From: Sphingobium lactosutens DS20
Lineage (GTDB): Bacteria > Pseudomonadota > Alphaproteobacteria > Sphingomonadales > Sphingomonadaceae
Assembly (NCBI RefSeq): GCF_000445105.1
Contig: NZ_ATDP01000036.1
Coordinates: 1 to 64,000, forward strand
Reading direction: 5' to 3'
DNA length: 64,000 nt
Below, one piece after another: positions 1 through 9,600 of this stretch. The notes beneath the pieces were generated by a model. It saw nothing but the letters and a program-made list of their open reading frames with translations. It was not told the origin of the DNA and did not search any database. A program made the translations under genes and the position numbers. Position 1 is the first letter of the stretch. Each line of letters starts with the position of its first letter.

Positions 1-57
1 CGCCGCCCCTTGCTGCGGACGATCGGTGTTCGAGAGGGGTTCGCTGGCCGAAGAACA

Positions 58-79
58 ATAGTCTGCCCAAGCAGACTAT
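58..79. promoter_or_regulatory. Perfect inverted repeat upstream of mobC-relaxase; candidate oriT or operator
   Basis: ATAGTCTGC and GCAGACTAT are perfect 9-bp arms around a 4-base loop (CCAA). The repeat lies about 70 bases before the likely mobC start. In mobilisable elements this position, just upstream of the relaxosome genes, is where oriT usually sits, and such repeats bind the relaxase or MobC. It could equally be an autoregulatory operator. No nic site was assigned. Confidence 0.45.
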
Positions 80-150
80 AAGATGAGTTGAGTAAAGATG
101 AGGGCCGGATAGGCTTGGCGCCGGGGATGTATGACAATAGCGTTGGGGAC

Positions 151-687
151 ATGCCCGTCCTCACCTTTCGGCTCGACGATGATGTCGCCCAGCGCTTCGC
201 CGCGCTCGCGGCGGTATCGGGCGGCCGCTCGGCGCTGCTGCGCCGCTTGATCGGTGACGCCTTGGCCATGGAGGCGGGGGAGGGGCATCAGGCGCCGCGC
301 GCCCGCCAGCGCGCAACCTGCCGGGTCGAGGTTCGGCTGATCCCGGAAGAGATCGCCGCGCTCGACCGCGCGGCGGATGTGCTGGGGATGAAGCGTACCG
401 ACTGGATCACCACGTTGCTGGCGCGGCGCTTGCGTGCAAACGCGCCCTTGCCGCGCGAGGAGCGGGCGGCCATCGCGCAGGCGTGGCGCGAGCTCAATCG
501 GATCGGGATCAACCTCAACCAGGCGACCCGCGCGCTCAACGCCTCGGTGATGGTCGAATCCGGCCTCGACGTCGCGCGGGAAGCGGCCAGGGTCGCAAGC
601 TTTAGGTCCGAGATCGTCGATGCGCTCGCCGGTCTCGGGGCCGCGCTCAAGGGCGATCTTCGCTACTGGGACACGGCCGATGCGTGA
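151..687 (+). CDS. MobC-like relaxosome accessory protein
   Basis: Predicted DNA-binding accessory protein that helps the downstream relaxase open the origin of transfer. The 178-residue product starts with a ribbon-helix-helix-like stretch (MPVLTFRLDDD). A second basic helix-rich half contains RVEVRLIPEEIAALDRAA and an IGINLNQATRALN segment, which is typical of MobC proteins. The chosen ATG has a GGGGAC purine run just upstream. An in-frame ATG at 127 and a TTG at 88 are alternatives. The stop overlaps the ATG of the relaxase gene, so the two are translationally coupled. The family call comes from motifs; strand specificity and target site cannot be read from the sequence. Confidence 0.7.
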   Translation: MPVLTFRLDDDVAQRFAALAAVSGGRSALLRRLIGDALAMEAGEGHQAPRARQRATCRVEVRLIPEEIAALDRAADVLGMKRTDWITTLLARRLRANAPLPREERAAIAQAWRELNRIGINLNQATRALNASVMVESGLDVAREAARVASFRSEIVDALAGLGAALKGDLRYWDTADA

Positions 688-1801
688 GGAGGAGGGGGTT
701 CTCCCGCTTCCCAGCCTGATGGAGGCCTGGCGGTCGCCGGCAGGCGGCAAGCGGACCCTGCGCGGCGCTTATGTTCGGATCAAACCGGGCGGAAGCGGGG
801 GCGGGGCCGCCCGGCCGATGTCGATGGACCAGGCCGAGGCGCGCGCCAAGCTCGAGCGGATCGTGCGCAAGGCGCCCGAGGTGATGGTGAAGGTCTCCGG
901 CAAGCAATATGGCGCTCATCATGTCGCCGAGCATTTCGGCTATGTGGCGCGCCACGGGAAGCTCGCCGTCCGATCGAGCGAGGGCGAGATTGTCACCGAG
1001 CCGGATCGGCTCAAGGCCATCGCTCAGGACTGGGCGATGCTCGACGAGGCCATGAACGAACATGGCCGGGAGCGGCCGACGTCGATGTCGCTCGTGCTCT
1101 CGATGCCCGGGGGATCGACCGACGCTGAGACGCTTCATGATGCGGCGCAGGCATTCGCGCGGATCCTGTTCGAGGGGAACCATGCCTATATGCTGGCACT
1201 CCATACCGACACCGATCATCCCCACGTCCATCTGACGGTGGCGACCGAAGGGGCGGACGGAACCCGCTTCAATCCGCGCAAGGCGGATCTCCATCATATG
1301 CGTGAGACCTTCGCGCATGAGCTGCGCGCGCGCGGTGTCGCGGCCGAAGCCACCCCCCGGCGCGCGCGCGGCCATGTCCAGAAGCGGGTCCGTTCGTCCG
1401 CGCTCCATCTCGATGCCCGGCTTGGGGGCGAGGGGCGCAGGCTCAATCTCGCGCAGCTCAACGAACTGCGAGCGCAAAGCTTCGTGCGTGCGGCCGACCA
1501 GGAGCGCCGGGCAGAAGATGTCATGGCGCTTTCGCGCCAGAAGCAGATCCGCGGCGCCTATGCCGAGGCAGCGGTCGCGCTCGCCGGCACCGGGAAACCG
1601 GAAGATCGTGCCTTGGGGCAGGAAATCGCCGGCTTTCTGGCGGCGATGCCGCCGGCGGTGTCGCGGCGGCTCGCGCGCGCACGGGAGATACTGCAATCCG
1701 AACGGCCGCCGCAGGAGCGCCGAAACGAGCCGGAGGGCGTTTCGCCGCCCACAGGTGCGGACGAGGGGCGGCCATCGCCTCACCGGGATCGGGAACGATG
1801 A
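680..1801 (+). CDS. MobA/VirD2-type relaxase (N-terminal nuclease only)
   Basis: Predicted DNA-strand transferase that nicks oriT and pilots the strand into the recipient. The 373-residue product has the metal-binding three-histidine motif HTDTDHPHVH at residues 175-184 and an upstream HVAEHFGYVARHG segment, as in MobA/VirD2 relaxases. The C-terminal third is Arg/Glu-rich and shows no helicase or primase domain. An LPD7-domain protein often linked to such relaxases is encoded separately at 27943-28827. The ATG at 680 was chosen because it overlaps the mobC stop; a longer in-frame start at 620 would lie inside mobC. The catalytic tyrosine was not pinned down. Confidence 0.85.
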   Translation: MREEEGVLPLPSLMEAWRSPAGGKRTLRGAYVRIKPGGSGGGAARPMSMDQAEARAKLERIVRKAPEVMVKVSGKQYGAHHVAEHFGYVARHGKLAVRSSEGEIVTEPDRLKAIAQDWAMLDEAMNEHGRERPTSMSLVLSMPGGSTDAETLHDAAQAFARILFEGNHAYMLALHTDTDHPHVHLTVATEGADGTRFNPRKADLHHMRETFAHELRARGVAAEATPRRARGHVQKRVRSSALHLDARLGGEGRRLNLAQLNELRAQSFVRAADQERRAEDVMALSRQKQIRGAYAEAAVALAGTGKPEDRALGQEIAGFLAAMPPAVSRRLARAREILQSERPPQERRNEPEGVSPPTGADEGRPSPHRDRER

Positions 1802-1913
1802 TGGCCGGCGCTGTCGGCCGGCTTGCCTGTGCGGCTTGGGCATCCTATGTGGATGAAATGTCAAAATACCGCGAAAAATAGCTGATTTAGGCGCTGATGC
1901 GCGCTTCTGGCTT

Positions 1914-1941
1914 GTTAGAAAAAAGCGTGCTATTATCTAAC
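1914..1941. promoter_or_regulatory. Inverted repeat over the probable antitoxin promoter
   Basis: GTTAGA (1914-1919) and TCTAAC (1936-1941) form 6-bp arms with a 16-base spacer. A TATTAT -10-like hexamer (1931-1936) overlaps the right arm, and AGGAG (1945-1949) precedes the ATG at 1959. AbiEi-type antitoxins usually repress their own promoter through such repeats, so this is a plausible autoregulatory operator. Confidence 0.45.
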
Positions 1942-1958
1942 GGGTAGGAGCACAGTCA

Positions 1959-2567
1959 ATGTCTGCGGTAGCCGCTCGGATCATGAAGCGCGTGCGCGGC
2001 AAGGGCCGTGGCTGGGTGTTCACGCCCAAGAGCTTCGTCGACTTCGGGACGCGTGGGTCGGTCGACATGGCGCTGTCGCGCCTCGCGACCGCCGGCGACA
2101 TCCGGCGCATCGGCCGGGGTCTTTATGACTATCCGCGCCAGCATGACAAGCTCGGTGCGCTCAGTCCCGATCCCGCCAATGTCGCCAAGGCCCTCTCGAC
2201 GCAGAGCGGGGACAAGCTCGCGCCGTCGGGCGCGGCGGCGGCGAACAGGCTCGGGCTATCGACCCAGGTTCCCGCCCGGGCCAGCTATGCCACGACCGGG
2301 CGGACCCGGGTCCGACAAGCGGGCGGGCGCAGCCTGACGCTCAAGCACAGCCGCGCACCGGTGCTCGACAATGCGCCTGACTCGGTCAACGCGGTTCTGC
2401 AGGCGCTCGCGCATCTGGGGAAGGACAATATCGACAGCGACAAGATCCGGCACTTCGCCGCCCGCCTCGATGATCGCGACATGCGGATGCTCGCCCAGGC
2501 CCGGGCCGAGATGCCCGGATGGATGGGCGACCTCGTCTTAAAGATCGGCGCCGCCCGTAATGGATGA
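1959..2567 (+). CDS. AbiEi-type antitoxin / transcriptional regulator (DUF6088)
   Basis: Looks like the antitoxin of a type IV AbiE toxin-antitoxin pair. It is a 202-residue winged-helix protein with an N-terminal region (GRGWVFTPKSFVDFGTRGSVDMAL) and an IRRIGRGLYDYPR turn typical of AbiEi/DUF6088 proteins. These normally bind their own promoter and counter a nucleotidyltransferase toxin encoded immediately downstream. A well-placed AGGAG precedes the ATG. The stop overlaps a second ATG at 2560 that opens the toxin frame, but that frame is destroyed after about a dozen codons, so the antitoxin is orphaned here. It may still act as a repressor. Confidence 0.75.
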   Translation: MSAVAARIMKRVRGKGRGWVFTPKSFVDFGTRGSVDMALSRLATAGDIRRIGRGLYDYPRQHDKLGALSPDPANVAKALSTQSGDKLAPSGAAAANRLGLSTQVPARASYATTGRTRVRQAGGRSLTLKHSRAPVLDNAPDSVNAVLQALAHLGKDNIDSDKIRHFAARLDDRDMRMLAQARAEMPGWMGDLVLKIGAARNG

Positions 2568-2610
2568 GTTCGCGCGCAGACCGGCCGAGGAAGATATCAA
2601 GAGAGATTAG
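2560..2610 (+). pseudogene. 5' remnant of an AbiEii-type nucleotidyltransferase toxin
   Basis: An ATG overlapping the antitoxin stop opens MDEFARRPAEE, which resembles the usual N-terminus of AbiEii/AbiGii toxins paired with DUF6088 antitoxins. After that the frame changes to unrelated residues and stops at 2608-2610. No nucleotidyltransferase motif follows; instead AT-richer DNA and an ATPase gene begin. The simplest reading is that the defence island was inserted, or a deletion occurred, at about 2590-2600, leaving only the toxin start. The match rests on a short stretch, so it is an inference. Confidence 0.5.
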
Positions 2611-2614
2611 TAAG

Positions 2615-2643
2615 TTTACAGAAAAAACATAAACTGCCATAAC
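2615..2643 (+). promoter_or_regulatory. Predicted promoter of the AAA ATPase gene, possibly leaderless
   Basis: TTTACA (2615-2620) and CATAAC (2638-2643) are separated by 17 bases. Transcription would start about seven bases after the -10, at the ATG at 2650. No ribosome binding site lies between, so the mRNA may be leaderless. Confidence 0.45.
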
Positions 2644-2649
2644 CTCGCT

Positions 2650-3825
2650 ATGGACGCTCGTAGGAACCCCTTCGCGCCAGGCGCAGGCACGCCGCCGCCT
2701 GAACTCGCGGGACGCGGTGCATTGCTGGAACGCAACGCCGTAGCTCTTGACCGGATCCGCATGGCGCGCGCAGCCCGACCGAGCATCCTGTACGGTTTGC
2801 GAGGGGTAGGAAAAACCGTTCTTCTCGCCACCATGCGGGATGCTGCGGAGCGCGAAGGGATGGCCGTAGTCGCGATAGAAGCTCCTGAAAACCGATCGTT
2901 GCCGGGGATATTGGTTCCTGCGTTACGGGCGGCGCTGCTGCGCCTCGATCGGTTAAAACAAGCTTCGGCCGGCGTGAAGCGCGCTCTGCAGGCGCTGGCG
3001 GGATTCGCGAAGCTCAAGGTCAAATATGATGACCTTGAGGTCGCGCTGGATTTCGAACCCGAGCCGGGCCTTGCGGATAGTGGCGACCTCGAGGCGGACT
3101 TGGCCGATCTGATTGTCGCCGTGGGAGAGGCCGCCCAGGAACGAAAAACTGCGGTCGTCCTGGTGATCGACGAATTGCAATATGTGCCAGAGGAACAGCT
3201 CGCGGCATTGATTAGCGCGCTCCATCGAGCCAGTCAGAGACAGCTACCGGTAACCATGCTGGCAGCTGGCTTGCCTCAGCTTCTGGGGCAAATGGGGCGA
3301 GCAAAATCCTATGCAGAGCGTCTGTTTGAATTCATCGCCGTAGGTCCGCTGGATGACGAGGCGGCGCGGGACGCCATCCGTCTGCCAATCGCGCGCGAAA
3401 AGGAGTCCATCGAAAATGCGGCTTTGGATGCAATTTTGGCGCAAACCCAGGGGTATCCGTATTTCCTTCAGGAGTGGGGAAAGCATGGGTGGGATGTTGC
3501 TGATGCTTCACCGATCACCGCCGCCGATATCGCAGTTGCTACAAAAAGCGCACTGGCTGAACTGGACGCGAGCTTCTTCCGTGTGCGATTTGACAGGCTG
3601 ACGCCGGCAGAAAAGCGATATCTTCGCGCCATGGCAAGCTTGGGTCCTGGTCCGCATCGATCAGGCGATGTCGCTGAAGCTATGGGGGTGAAAGTCTCGA
3701 GCGTCGCACCGACCCGCAACAGTCTGATTGCAAAGGGGATGCTCTATAGTCCTGCTCATGGGGACACGGCGTTCACAGTGCCGTTATTCGATACCTACAT
3801 GAAAAGAGTGATGCCTGAAGCTTAG
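2650..3825 (+). CDS. AAA (ORC/CDC6-like) ATP-binding protein
   Basis: A 391-residue P-loop ATPase of the AAA_16/ORC-CDC6-like group. Walker A is GLRGVGKT (residues 49-56) and Walker B VVLVIDELQ (169-177). A GYPYFLQEWG segment follows, typical of the helical lid of these ATPases, and the C-terminal 90 residues look like a winged helix (LTPAEKRYLRAMASLG). Proteins of this shape occur in defence islands and in DNA-binding regulators, but no specific role can be assigned. It is monocistronic, converges on the dpd operon, and is less GC-rich than the relaxase region. It is not a known Dpd component. Whether it helps the neighbouring system is unknown. Confidence 0.75.
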   Translation: MDARRNPFAPGAGTPPPELAGRGALLERNAVALDRIRMARAARPSILYGLRGVGKTVLLATMRDAAEREGMAVVAIEAPENRSLPGILVPALRAALLRLDRLKQASAGVKRALQALAGFAKLKVKYDDLEVALDFEPEPGLADSGDLEADLADLIVAVGEAAQERKTAVVLVIDELQYVPEEQLAALISALHRASQRQLPVTMLAAGLPQLLGQMGRAKSYAERLFEFIAVGPLDDEAARDAIRLPIAREKESIENAALDAILAQTQGYPYFLQEWGKHGWDVADASPITAADIAVATKSALAELDASFFRVRFDRLTPAEKRYLRAMASLGPGPHRSGDVAEAMGVKVSSVAPTRNSLIAKGMLYSPAHGDTAFTVPLFDTYMKRVMPEA

Positions 3826-3959
3826 TCTTGGCAGATGATGGCTACCTGCTTGTGGAGGTGCGGCCATAAGTGATTGTTATACAACGATAAAAATCTGATA
3901 ATAAGGATTATGTTAAATCGTAAGTGATATGAACTCTGGGTTGTCAGCGCGGGCGCTCA

Positions 3960-6092
3960 TCACGAGCGGAGAAAATCCTCAATTGCTCGAAGCATGCTCG
4001 AGAAGCCTTTACCCTGTGAGTAGATCAATGGCCGATTGCCGCGATGCGTGCGTATGAAATCGGTGGCGGCGTGCTTCGCCGACAACCATGTCATCACAAA
4101 CAGATCGCTGTTTTCCGCAAGCGCACGCAATCGGGCGCTGCCGCTATGGTCGGCATTGATATCGACCGTCACGGACGACGAGATTTCCTCGAGCGCTGCC
4201 TTGGCCTGTCGGCTCGAAGACTCTGTCAGCGAATAAATAGTTATGCGCATGCCAGCCAATCGACTCGCGAGACCATCGTCCGTCGGCGCGACATCGCTTG
4301 TCGGCGATACCGGCAATTCCCAGCCAAGCTCGCGCGACAACAGGGTGACGGCGATCCGCTGCAGGCGGGTCAAACGCCCGATTATGGGCGCGATGCGGGC
4401 TAGGATACGGTGAAGGAATGCCTCGCGCGCGTCCGCATCAGGCGTCGCGGAATTCATGAAGTTCTCGACGAGTTCTAGGACCCAATAGATCATGTCAACG
4501 CCGAAGCCGTCGCCCGCGATCTCGTCGGTGTCGGCAATCAGGTCACGATAGGCCTTTTGGTCAAGTCCACCCGCGAGAAGCGCTCCGACCAGCACCTGGC
4601 TCGATTCATAGACGGTCGCGCCTCGCGCGCTGCCAAGCGCAAACAGGGTTAGCAATTCGCCATAGATCGGTGACAGCGCAGCGCATGGGAAGTCCTTGTC
4701 GCGCTGCAGCCAAGCGACAAGGTATGGCAGGGCTTGGGTCGTGCGCTCTGCGGCGAGCGGATCGCCTTGCACTTTCTCGAGTGCTGCGACGAGGGTGTGT
4801 ACCGCGACCGGGTCAGCCGTCGAAGCCCCGATCGCCCATTCGTCCTTTCCGCGCCGCGCGATCTCGAGTGCATCAGCGAACGCCGGTTCGGCCGTGCGGT
4901 CGAGCCACGCCACCCAAGAAGTTGGCGGCGCGATGCTGGCCAGGTTGTCGGTTACCTGCACGATTGGCCGGAACGGCATCGTTTCGCGTAGAAGCTCAAG
5001 TTCTTCAGGACTGAGGCGCGCCATCGCCGCCATTGCATCCGCCAGAAGGTCGACGCTGTCGACCGCCCCCGCTTGGATCAACGCGCCTCGAGCGACATCG
5101 ATCGGCGCCGCGACCTCTACCTGTTGCGGCTCGATGGAGGCTTGAACCGGCAGAAGGTCTGCTATCCAGCCAAGGTCCGGCGCCTGGTCTGATAAGGCGG
5201 CGCGCCAGTCCTGACGGCCGGGATCGTCAAGGATCTCCAGACCAAGCAGGCGCCATCCCCCCGCCCCCAACGCTGGTGGCGGCGCAGTAATTCCCATCGA
5301 CTGTACGAAGCCCTGAACGTCTCGCGTATATGACGTGCGCGTACCTGTGGCATCTCCATTGTCGAATGGACCAGCAATGTAAGTTCGATACAGCGCCTCG
5401 AGGAGTATCGCTGTGATCGCTGGGGTGCGCCGTGCGACGCATAAACTCGGAAATTCAGGAAGTGCGACGATCGACCTCCAATCCTCGAACGCCGCGAGCA
5501 ATTGGACTTCGAGGAATTTAACGTTGAGCGCATCAAGTCGGAGTTCGCTGCGCAGCCGTTCGAGTATCCCGGTGGCACCGTCGCGGCGTCCGACATTGAG
5601 AAAATCTTGGAACCGTGCCAGCAGCCAAGAGGTAGGGACTGGGGCTGAGCGCTGTAATTCGGGAGCACGGGCCAGCGTATCGCGTGCGCGTAAGACGGCA
5701 CGCAAGGCCGCAACGCGAGCACGGTCATCGCCCGGCAGGCGCATGATTGCGGTGACGGCTGGCGCGGCAAGTTGAAGACGGGCACCTACGGGATCGGAGG
5801 CGGCAAACGATTCCGGCAAGCCGTCGAACCCGGTGAGCGTCGGCCCGGCAAAGGCCAGCAGGACTGGCTTAAGCCGGCGCCAGTCCGACATGGTCGCCGC
5901 CGCAACGTCAATCTGCATTGCCCCGGCGCTATCGATGACGGGAACCAATGCACCGGGGAACGTCTCGGATATCACTGACTGGGATACATCCGCGCAAAGC
6001 GCCGCAATGTCCGAAGGCACGCCCGCGCATGGCCGAAGCGCGGTCAGATCTTCAAGCACGGTCCGCGCCGCATCAAGGTCCGTGCCGATCAT
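3960..6092 (-). CDS. dpdD: Protein DpdD (Dpd restriction component)
   Basis: Last gene of the restriction operon. The 710-residue protein has no catalytic motif I can name. It is mostly helical, and its final 100 residues look like an alpha/beta domain (MRITIYSLTESSSRQAK, then LFVMTWLSAKHAATDFIR). In the dpd cluster first described in Salmonella Montevideo, dpdD is among the genes needed for the restriction-like phenotype but not for making the modified base. The assignment here rests on position after dpdK, on size, and on overlap of its ATG with the dpdK stop. A search against the DpdD family would settle it. Confidence 0.6.
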   Translation of the reverse strand: MIGTDLDAARTVLEDLTALRPCAGVPSDIAALCADVSQSVISETFPGALVPVIDSAGAMQIDVAAATMSDWRRLKPVLLAFAGPTLTGFDGLPESFAASDPVGARLQLAAPAVTAIMRLPGDDRARVAALRAVLRARDTLARAPELQRSAPVPTSWLLARFQDFLNVGRRDGATGILERLRSELRLDALNVKFLEVQLLAAFEDWRSIVALPEFPSLCVARRTPAITAILLEALYRTYIAGPFDNGDATGTRTSYTRDVQGFVQSMGITAPPPALGAGGWRLLGLEILDDPGRQDWRAALSDQAPDLGWIADLLPVQASIEPQQVEVAAPIDVARGALIQAGAVDSVDLLADAMAAMARLSPEELELLRETMPFRPIVQVTDNLASIAPPTSWVAWLDRTAEPAFADALEIARRGKDEWAIGASTADPVAVHTLVAALEKVQGDPLAAERTTQALPYLVAWLQRDKDFPCAALSPIYGELLTLFALGSARGATVYESSQVLVGALLAGGLDQKAYRDLIADTDEIAGDGFGVDMIYWVLELVENFMNSATPDADAREAFLHRILARIAPIIGRLTRLQRIAVTLLSRELGWELPVSPTSDVAPTDDGLASRLAGMRITIYSLTESSSRQAKAALEEISSSVTVDINADHSGSARLRALAENSDLFVMTWLSAKHAATDFIRTHRGNRPLIYSQGKGFSSMLRAIEDFLRS

Positions 6093-6616
6093 GCCATCTG
6101 GCCTTCCCAGCGCGTCTCGAGTTCGATCGATTGCTCGGCGATCGCTGCCGGGTCCGTCCTCAACACAAGATGCTCGCCATTGATCGAGATGCCATTGAGG
6201 GTGAGGTTCATCGAACCGCTTAGGAAATAGTCGGCGCCGAGCAGACCCTTAGCGTGGAAGCTCTTCTCAACGGTCCATTTGATCTGGTCGCCGTAGCGCG
6301 CCTTAAGCATCTGAAGGCGGGCGATAAAATAGTCGTTGTGGCCATCCGCGCGGATCACCAGCCGAATCTCGACACCGCGCGCGAGTAGGGCACGCAAGGC
6401 TTGAGACAAGCGGATCGGCGCGGCCGGCCAGTCGGGTTCGAGTGCCGCGAACTCTCGCGCCGAATTGTCGATGATCTCGACATCGCTGATCCAGGCAAAG
6501 AAAAGCCACAGCTTCGGACTGGGATGGATGAGTTCGGCAACGAACAGACTCTGAAACAGGTCGCGGACCGCGCGCGACTGCGCTGGACCATGAAGATCGC
6601 GTGAGGGATAATGCAT
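6089..6616 (-). CDS. dpdK: DpdK, phospholipase D-like nuclease
   Basis: Probable nuclease subunit of the Dpd restriction machinery. The 175-residue protein has a single PLD-type HxK motif, FHAKGLLGADYFLSGSMNLT, about three-quarters of the way along. The HxK, the Asp and the GSMNLT segment match PLD-family nucleases such as BfiI/Nuc, which dimerise to build one active site. The upstream segment ARGVEIRLVIR is the beta strand usual in this fold. Start and stop both overlap the neighbouring genes dpdJ and dpdD by a few bases, so the three are co-translated. DpdK is the only obvious nuclease in the operon and so the best candidate for cutting unmodified DNA. Confidence 0.8.
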   Translation of the reverse strand: MHYPSRDLHGPAQSRAVRDLFQSLFVAELIHPSPKLWLFFAWISDVEIIDNSAREFAALEPDWPAAPIRLSQALRALLARGVEIRLVIRADGHNDYFIARLQMLKARYGDQIKWTVEKSFHAKGLLGADYFLSGSMNLTLNGISINGEHLVLRTDPAAIAEQSIELETRWEGQMA

Positions 6617-9600
6617 CAGACCTGCTCCCTCAGTGTCAGCGTAGCGAAGATTCTGCCGTCGGCGCGTTCGACGCGCTCGATGGCGGGAAAAAATTGGAGG
6701 ACGCCGACACTAACGGGTGCCGCCGAAAGCCTGACGAGTGCCGCGCGGAACAGTCGTGCCTCGCCGGCATCGGCGACAAGCCGGGCTGTCCCCTGGGCTT
6801 CAAACGCGGTCGCAAGCTGCCTTTCCCAATCGGGATCGCCAAAGGCAATTGTCGCAATTGCCCGGCAAAGCAGTAGATGACGCACGACCGCAGGATCGGT
6901 CGAGCGTGTCTGGCGGAACGGATTGTAAGACTGAAGGACGCGTTGGCGTACTTCGTTGGCGCGGGGCCACATCAGGCTGGTAATCGCCGACAGGACTGTC
7001 ACATGCGCGATCGCGGCCGCAGGTAGCGTCGCGGCAAGGAACGCGCGAACGGCGCTGGACAAAGTTGCGTCGCAACTCGCGATATAGGCATATTCGCGCA
7101 ATCCGATGGCGATGCCGAACCGGCCCTGGGTCGCGTCCCAATGAGTCTGCAGGTCGAGCAGCAACTGATCGAGTTGGGGGCCGGAACCGGCGCGAAGCAA
7201 GCGATTGTTGAGTGAAACTGAAAGCGCGTGGCTCAGATCGATGCCGCCGCGCTGTGCGAGGCTGTGCGACAGTGCCCGCCATAAGGCCGCACGCTCGCTG
7301 TGCGAGCTTGTCGCACGCAGTAGCGCGACTTGGTCACCGATCGCGACATCGTTGATGCTGAGCGCCAGGATCTCGCGCAAACTACTGTCGACGAGTTCGA
7401 GGTCGCTGGGCGCCAACGCCGCATCGAGGGCGGAAAAAAACAGGCGTGGTTCGGAAGCAAAGCGGTCGGCAAAGGCTTCGAGCACACCAGCGCCGCCTAG
7501 CGTCGTTTCGCTGATCCAGACGCTTGCAACATCGGAAGTCGCATCATCGCGGATATCAACGAGGAGCGTCTCGACGGTCGCTTGCTTCGGTGCCGCTGCA
7601 ATGCATGCCTGCAGCATCGCCTCACCGAGCGTTTCAAGGATCAGGCGCCGAAGCCACAGGCTGAACATCGCGGGATCCACCGCGACCAGTTGCGCGGCGA
7701 GTGCGCGCAATCGGTCCCGGACGATTGGACGGCCGATCTGCTGGAGCAGCGCTTGCTGCAAGCGCCCTCCCCCGGTTGCACCACCCGCGCCAACCGGCCC
7801 CCCGGAAGGGTACCCGCCATCGGCAACGTCGTCGGCATCGCTGTCTTGGGTATCATCGCTATCGGGCTGCGTCGGGGGCATCGCACCGAACACCTCGTCC
7901 ATGACAGCACGGAACACGCCTTCGATCCGGTCGTCGTCGAGCAGATCGGCAATCGTCTCGGCAAGCGGCCGATCGTGGGCCGCGGCATCAGCCAGCAACG
8001 CCGACAACAGGAACTGGACCAGCCACTCACGCTGAAACTGGTTCAGGTCGTCGGGCAGTTCCGGGTCGAGTCGGATCTGATCGCGAATATAAGCCAGCCT
8101 GTTGGCGGCTAGGACATCGGGAGGCAAGCGGTCGCCGCTCAGCATTTCTGCTTGCGGCAGGGCGAGATCGAGCCGGAAACCGTCAACCTCGAGTTCGAAC
8201 CCGACTGCGGCAGGTCGATCGTCGTCGCTAGTGAATGCCAGCTTGACGGGAAAATCGTCCTGCAGCGTTCGGATATTCGCCTGAGCGATCCCGGCAAAGC
8301 GGCGCACGCTGACGCTCGAGCGAAACCGGTGCAGATGAAAGTCGATCGCGCGGACGTAGTGGCGCCACTCCGATCGCGTCGGGACCGGCACGCCCAGCGC
8401 ATCGCCATTGGCGATGATGTCGGATTGCCAGAGGAGTCGGGCATTGCTGCTCGGTAGCGCTTCGGTTCGGGTGGCGCGCTCGAGGCGAACGGCCCAAGGT
8501 CGAAAGACTAGCAGCGGCGGTCCGCCGACATGATCATTGAGGCTGCCGGAAAAGACGCCGACGAACTCATGCTCGAGCGCATAGTCGCTGATACGACGGT
8601 CCTGCTCCGGAAGAGCCGGATCGACCGGAATCCAGTGCGACAGCGCGCCACGTTCATGCGCGAAGCGGCGGGTCACGCGCCCCGGCGCGAACTGATTAAG
8701 CGCCTGGAGGATCGGCATTTGCTCGACCCGTTCCTCGTGATTTACCGTCGCAGGCGGAATGATGACCCGCACTTCGGGTAGACTCAGGTCGCTGAACAGG
8801 TTGCGTGGGACGAAGTCTGGCAGCGGGTGATGATCGACCTGCAGATCGAGTGTCGCGCCGGCGTTGGGAATTGCAAGTTGCCAGCCCCGGAACAGCCGCC
8901 GGACCAAGGTCGGCACCGCCTCGAGTAGAAGCGAGCGCGGGGCTTCCCACAACAATGTCTCAGCCGCCGAGTGATCGATCCCGAGCGCGCCCATGAGGTA
9001 GTTGCGCAGGTCGTCGATGGTCGCGGCGTCGCCCTGCACCAGTTGGGTCAGCTTGGCTCGGGTGCGGTCGAGGACGGCGCGCTCGGCGGGGCTTGCCTGC
9101 GGCAACGGACGGCTCAGCAAATTCCACTGCCAGGCCTTTTCATAGCCGGCGGTGGTCGCCGCGAGCCAGTCGAAGAGCGCGAACACTGCCTGAATCTTCA
9201 TCACATAGGGATTGCGGATCGGGAGATATTGCGGCTCGAGCGATGGATCGAACAGGTGCTCGAACGCCTGGTAGAAGGCGCGGTCGCGGCCATAATCCGA
9301 CAGGACGGTCAGCGTGATCGGGCGCATCGCGCGGTCGCGGCCGGCACGTCCCTTGCGTTGCAGGAACGATGCCATGCCGCGCGGTGCCTTGTGCTGGATG
9401 ACCGCACCGACGAGCGGATCGTTGAACCCGACCTCAAGCGCCGCGGTCGCAACCACGATATTGGCAGATTGATTGACGCCGGCATCCTGCGAGGTCGTAC
9501 GACCAACGATCAGGCGGCGATCGAGCGGATGGCCGATATCCTCGCAGATCCGCCACCGCTGGCCTTCGACATCGCGAACCGCGGCGTCGGGCCCGGCACG

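Noticed and set aside
647..1864. Long minus-strand open frame of 405 codons over the relaxase gene
   Set aside because: It is a GC-rich shadow of the relaxase: Arg/Pro/His-rich, no motif, and the plus-strand frame has the relaxase catalytic histidines.
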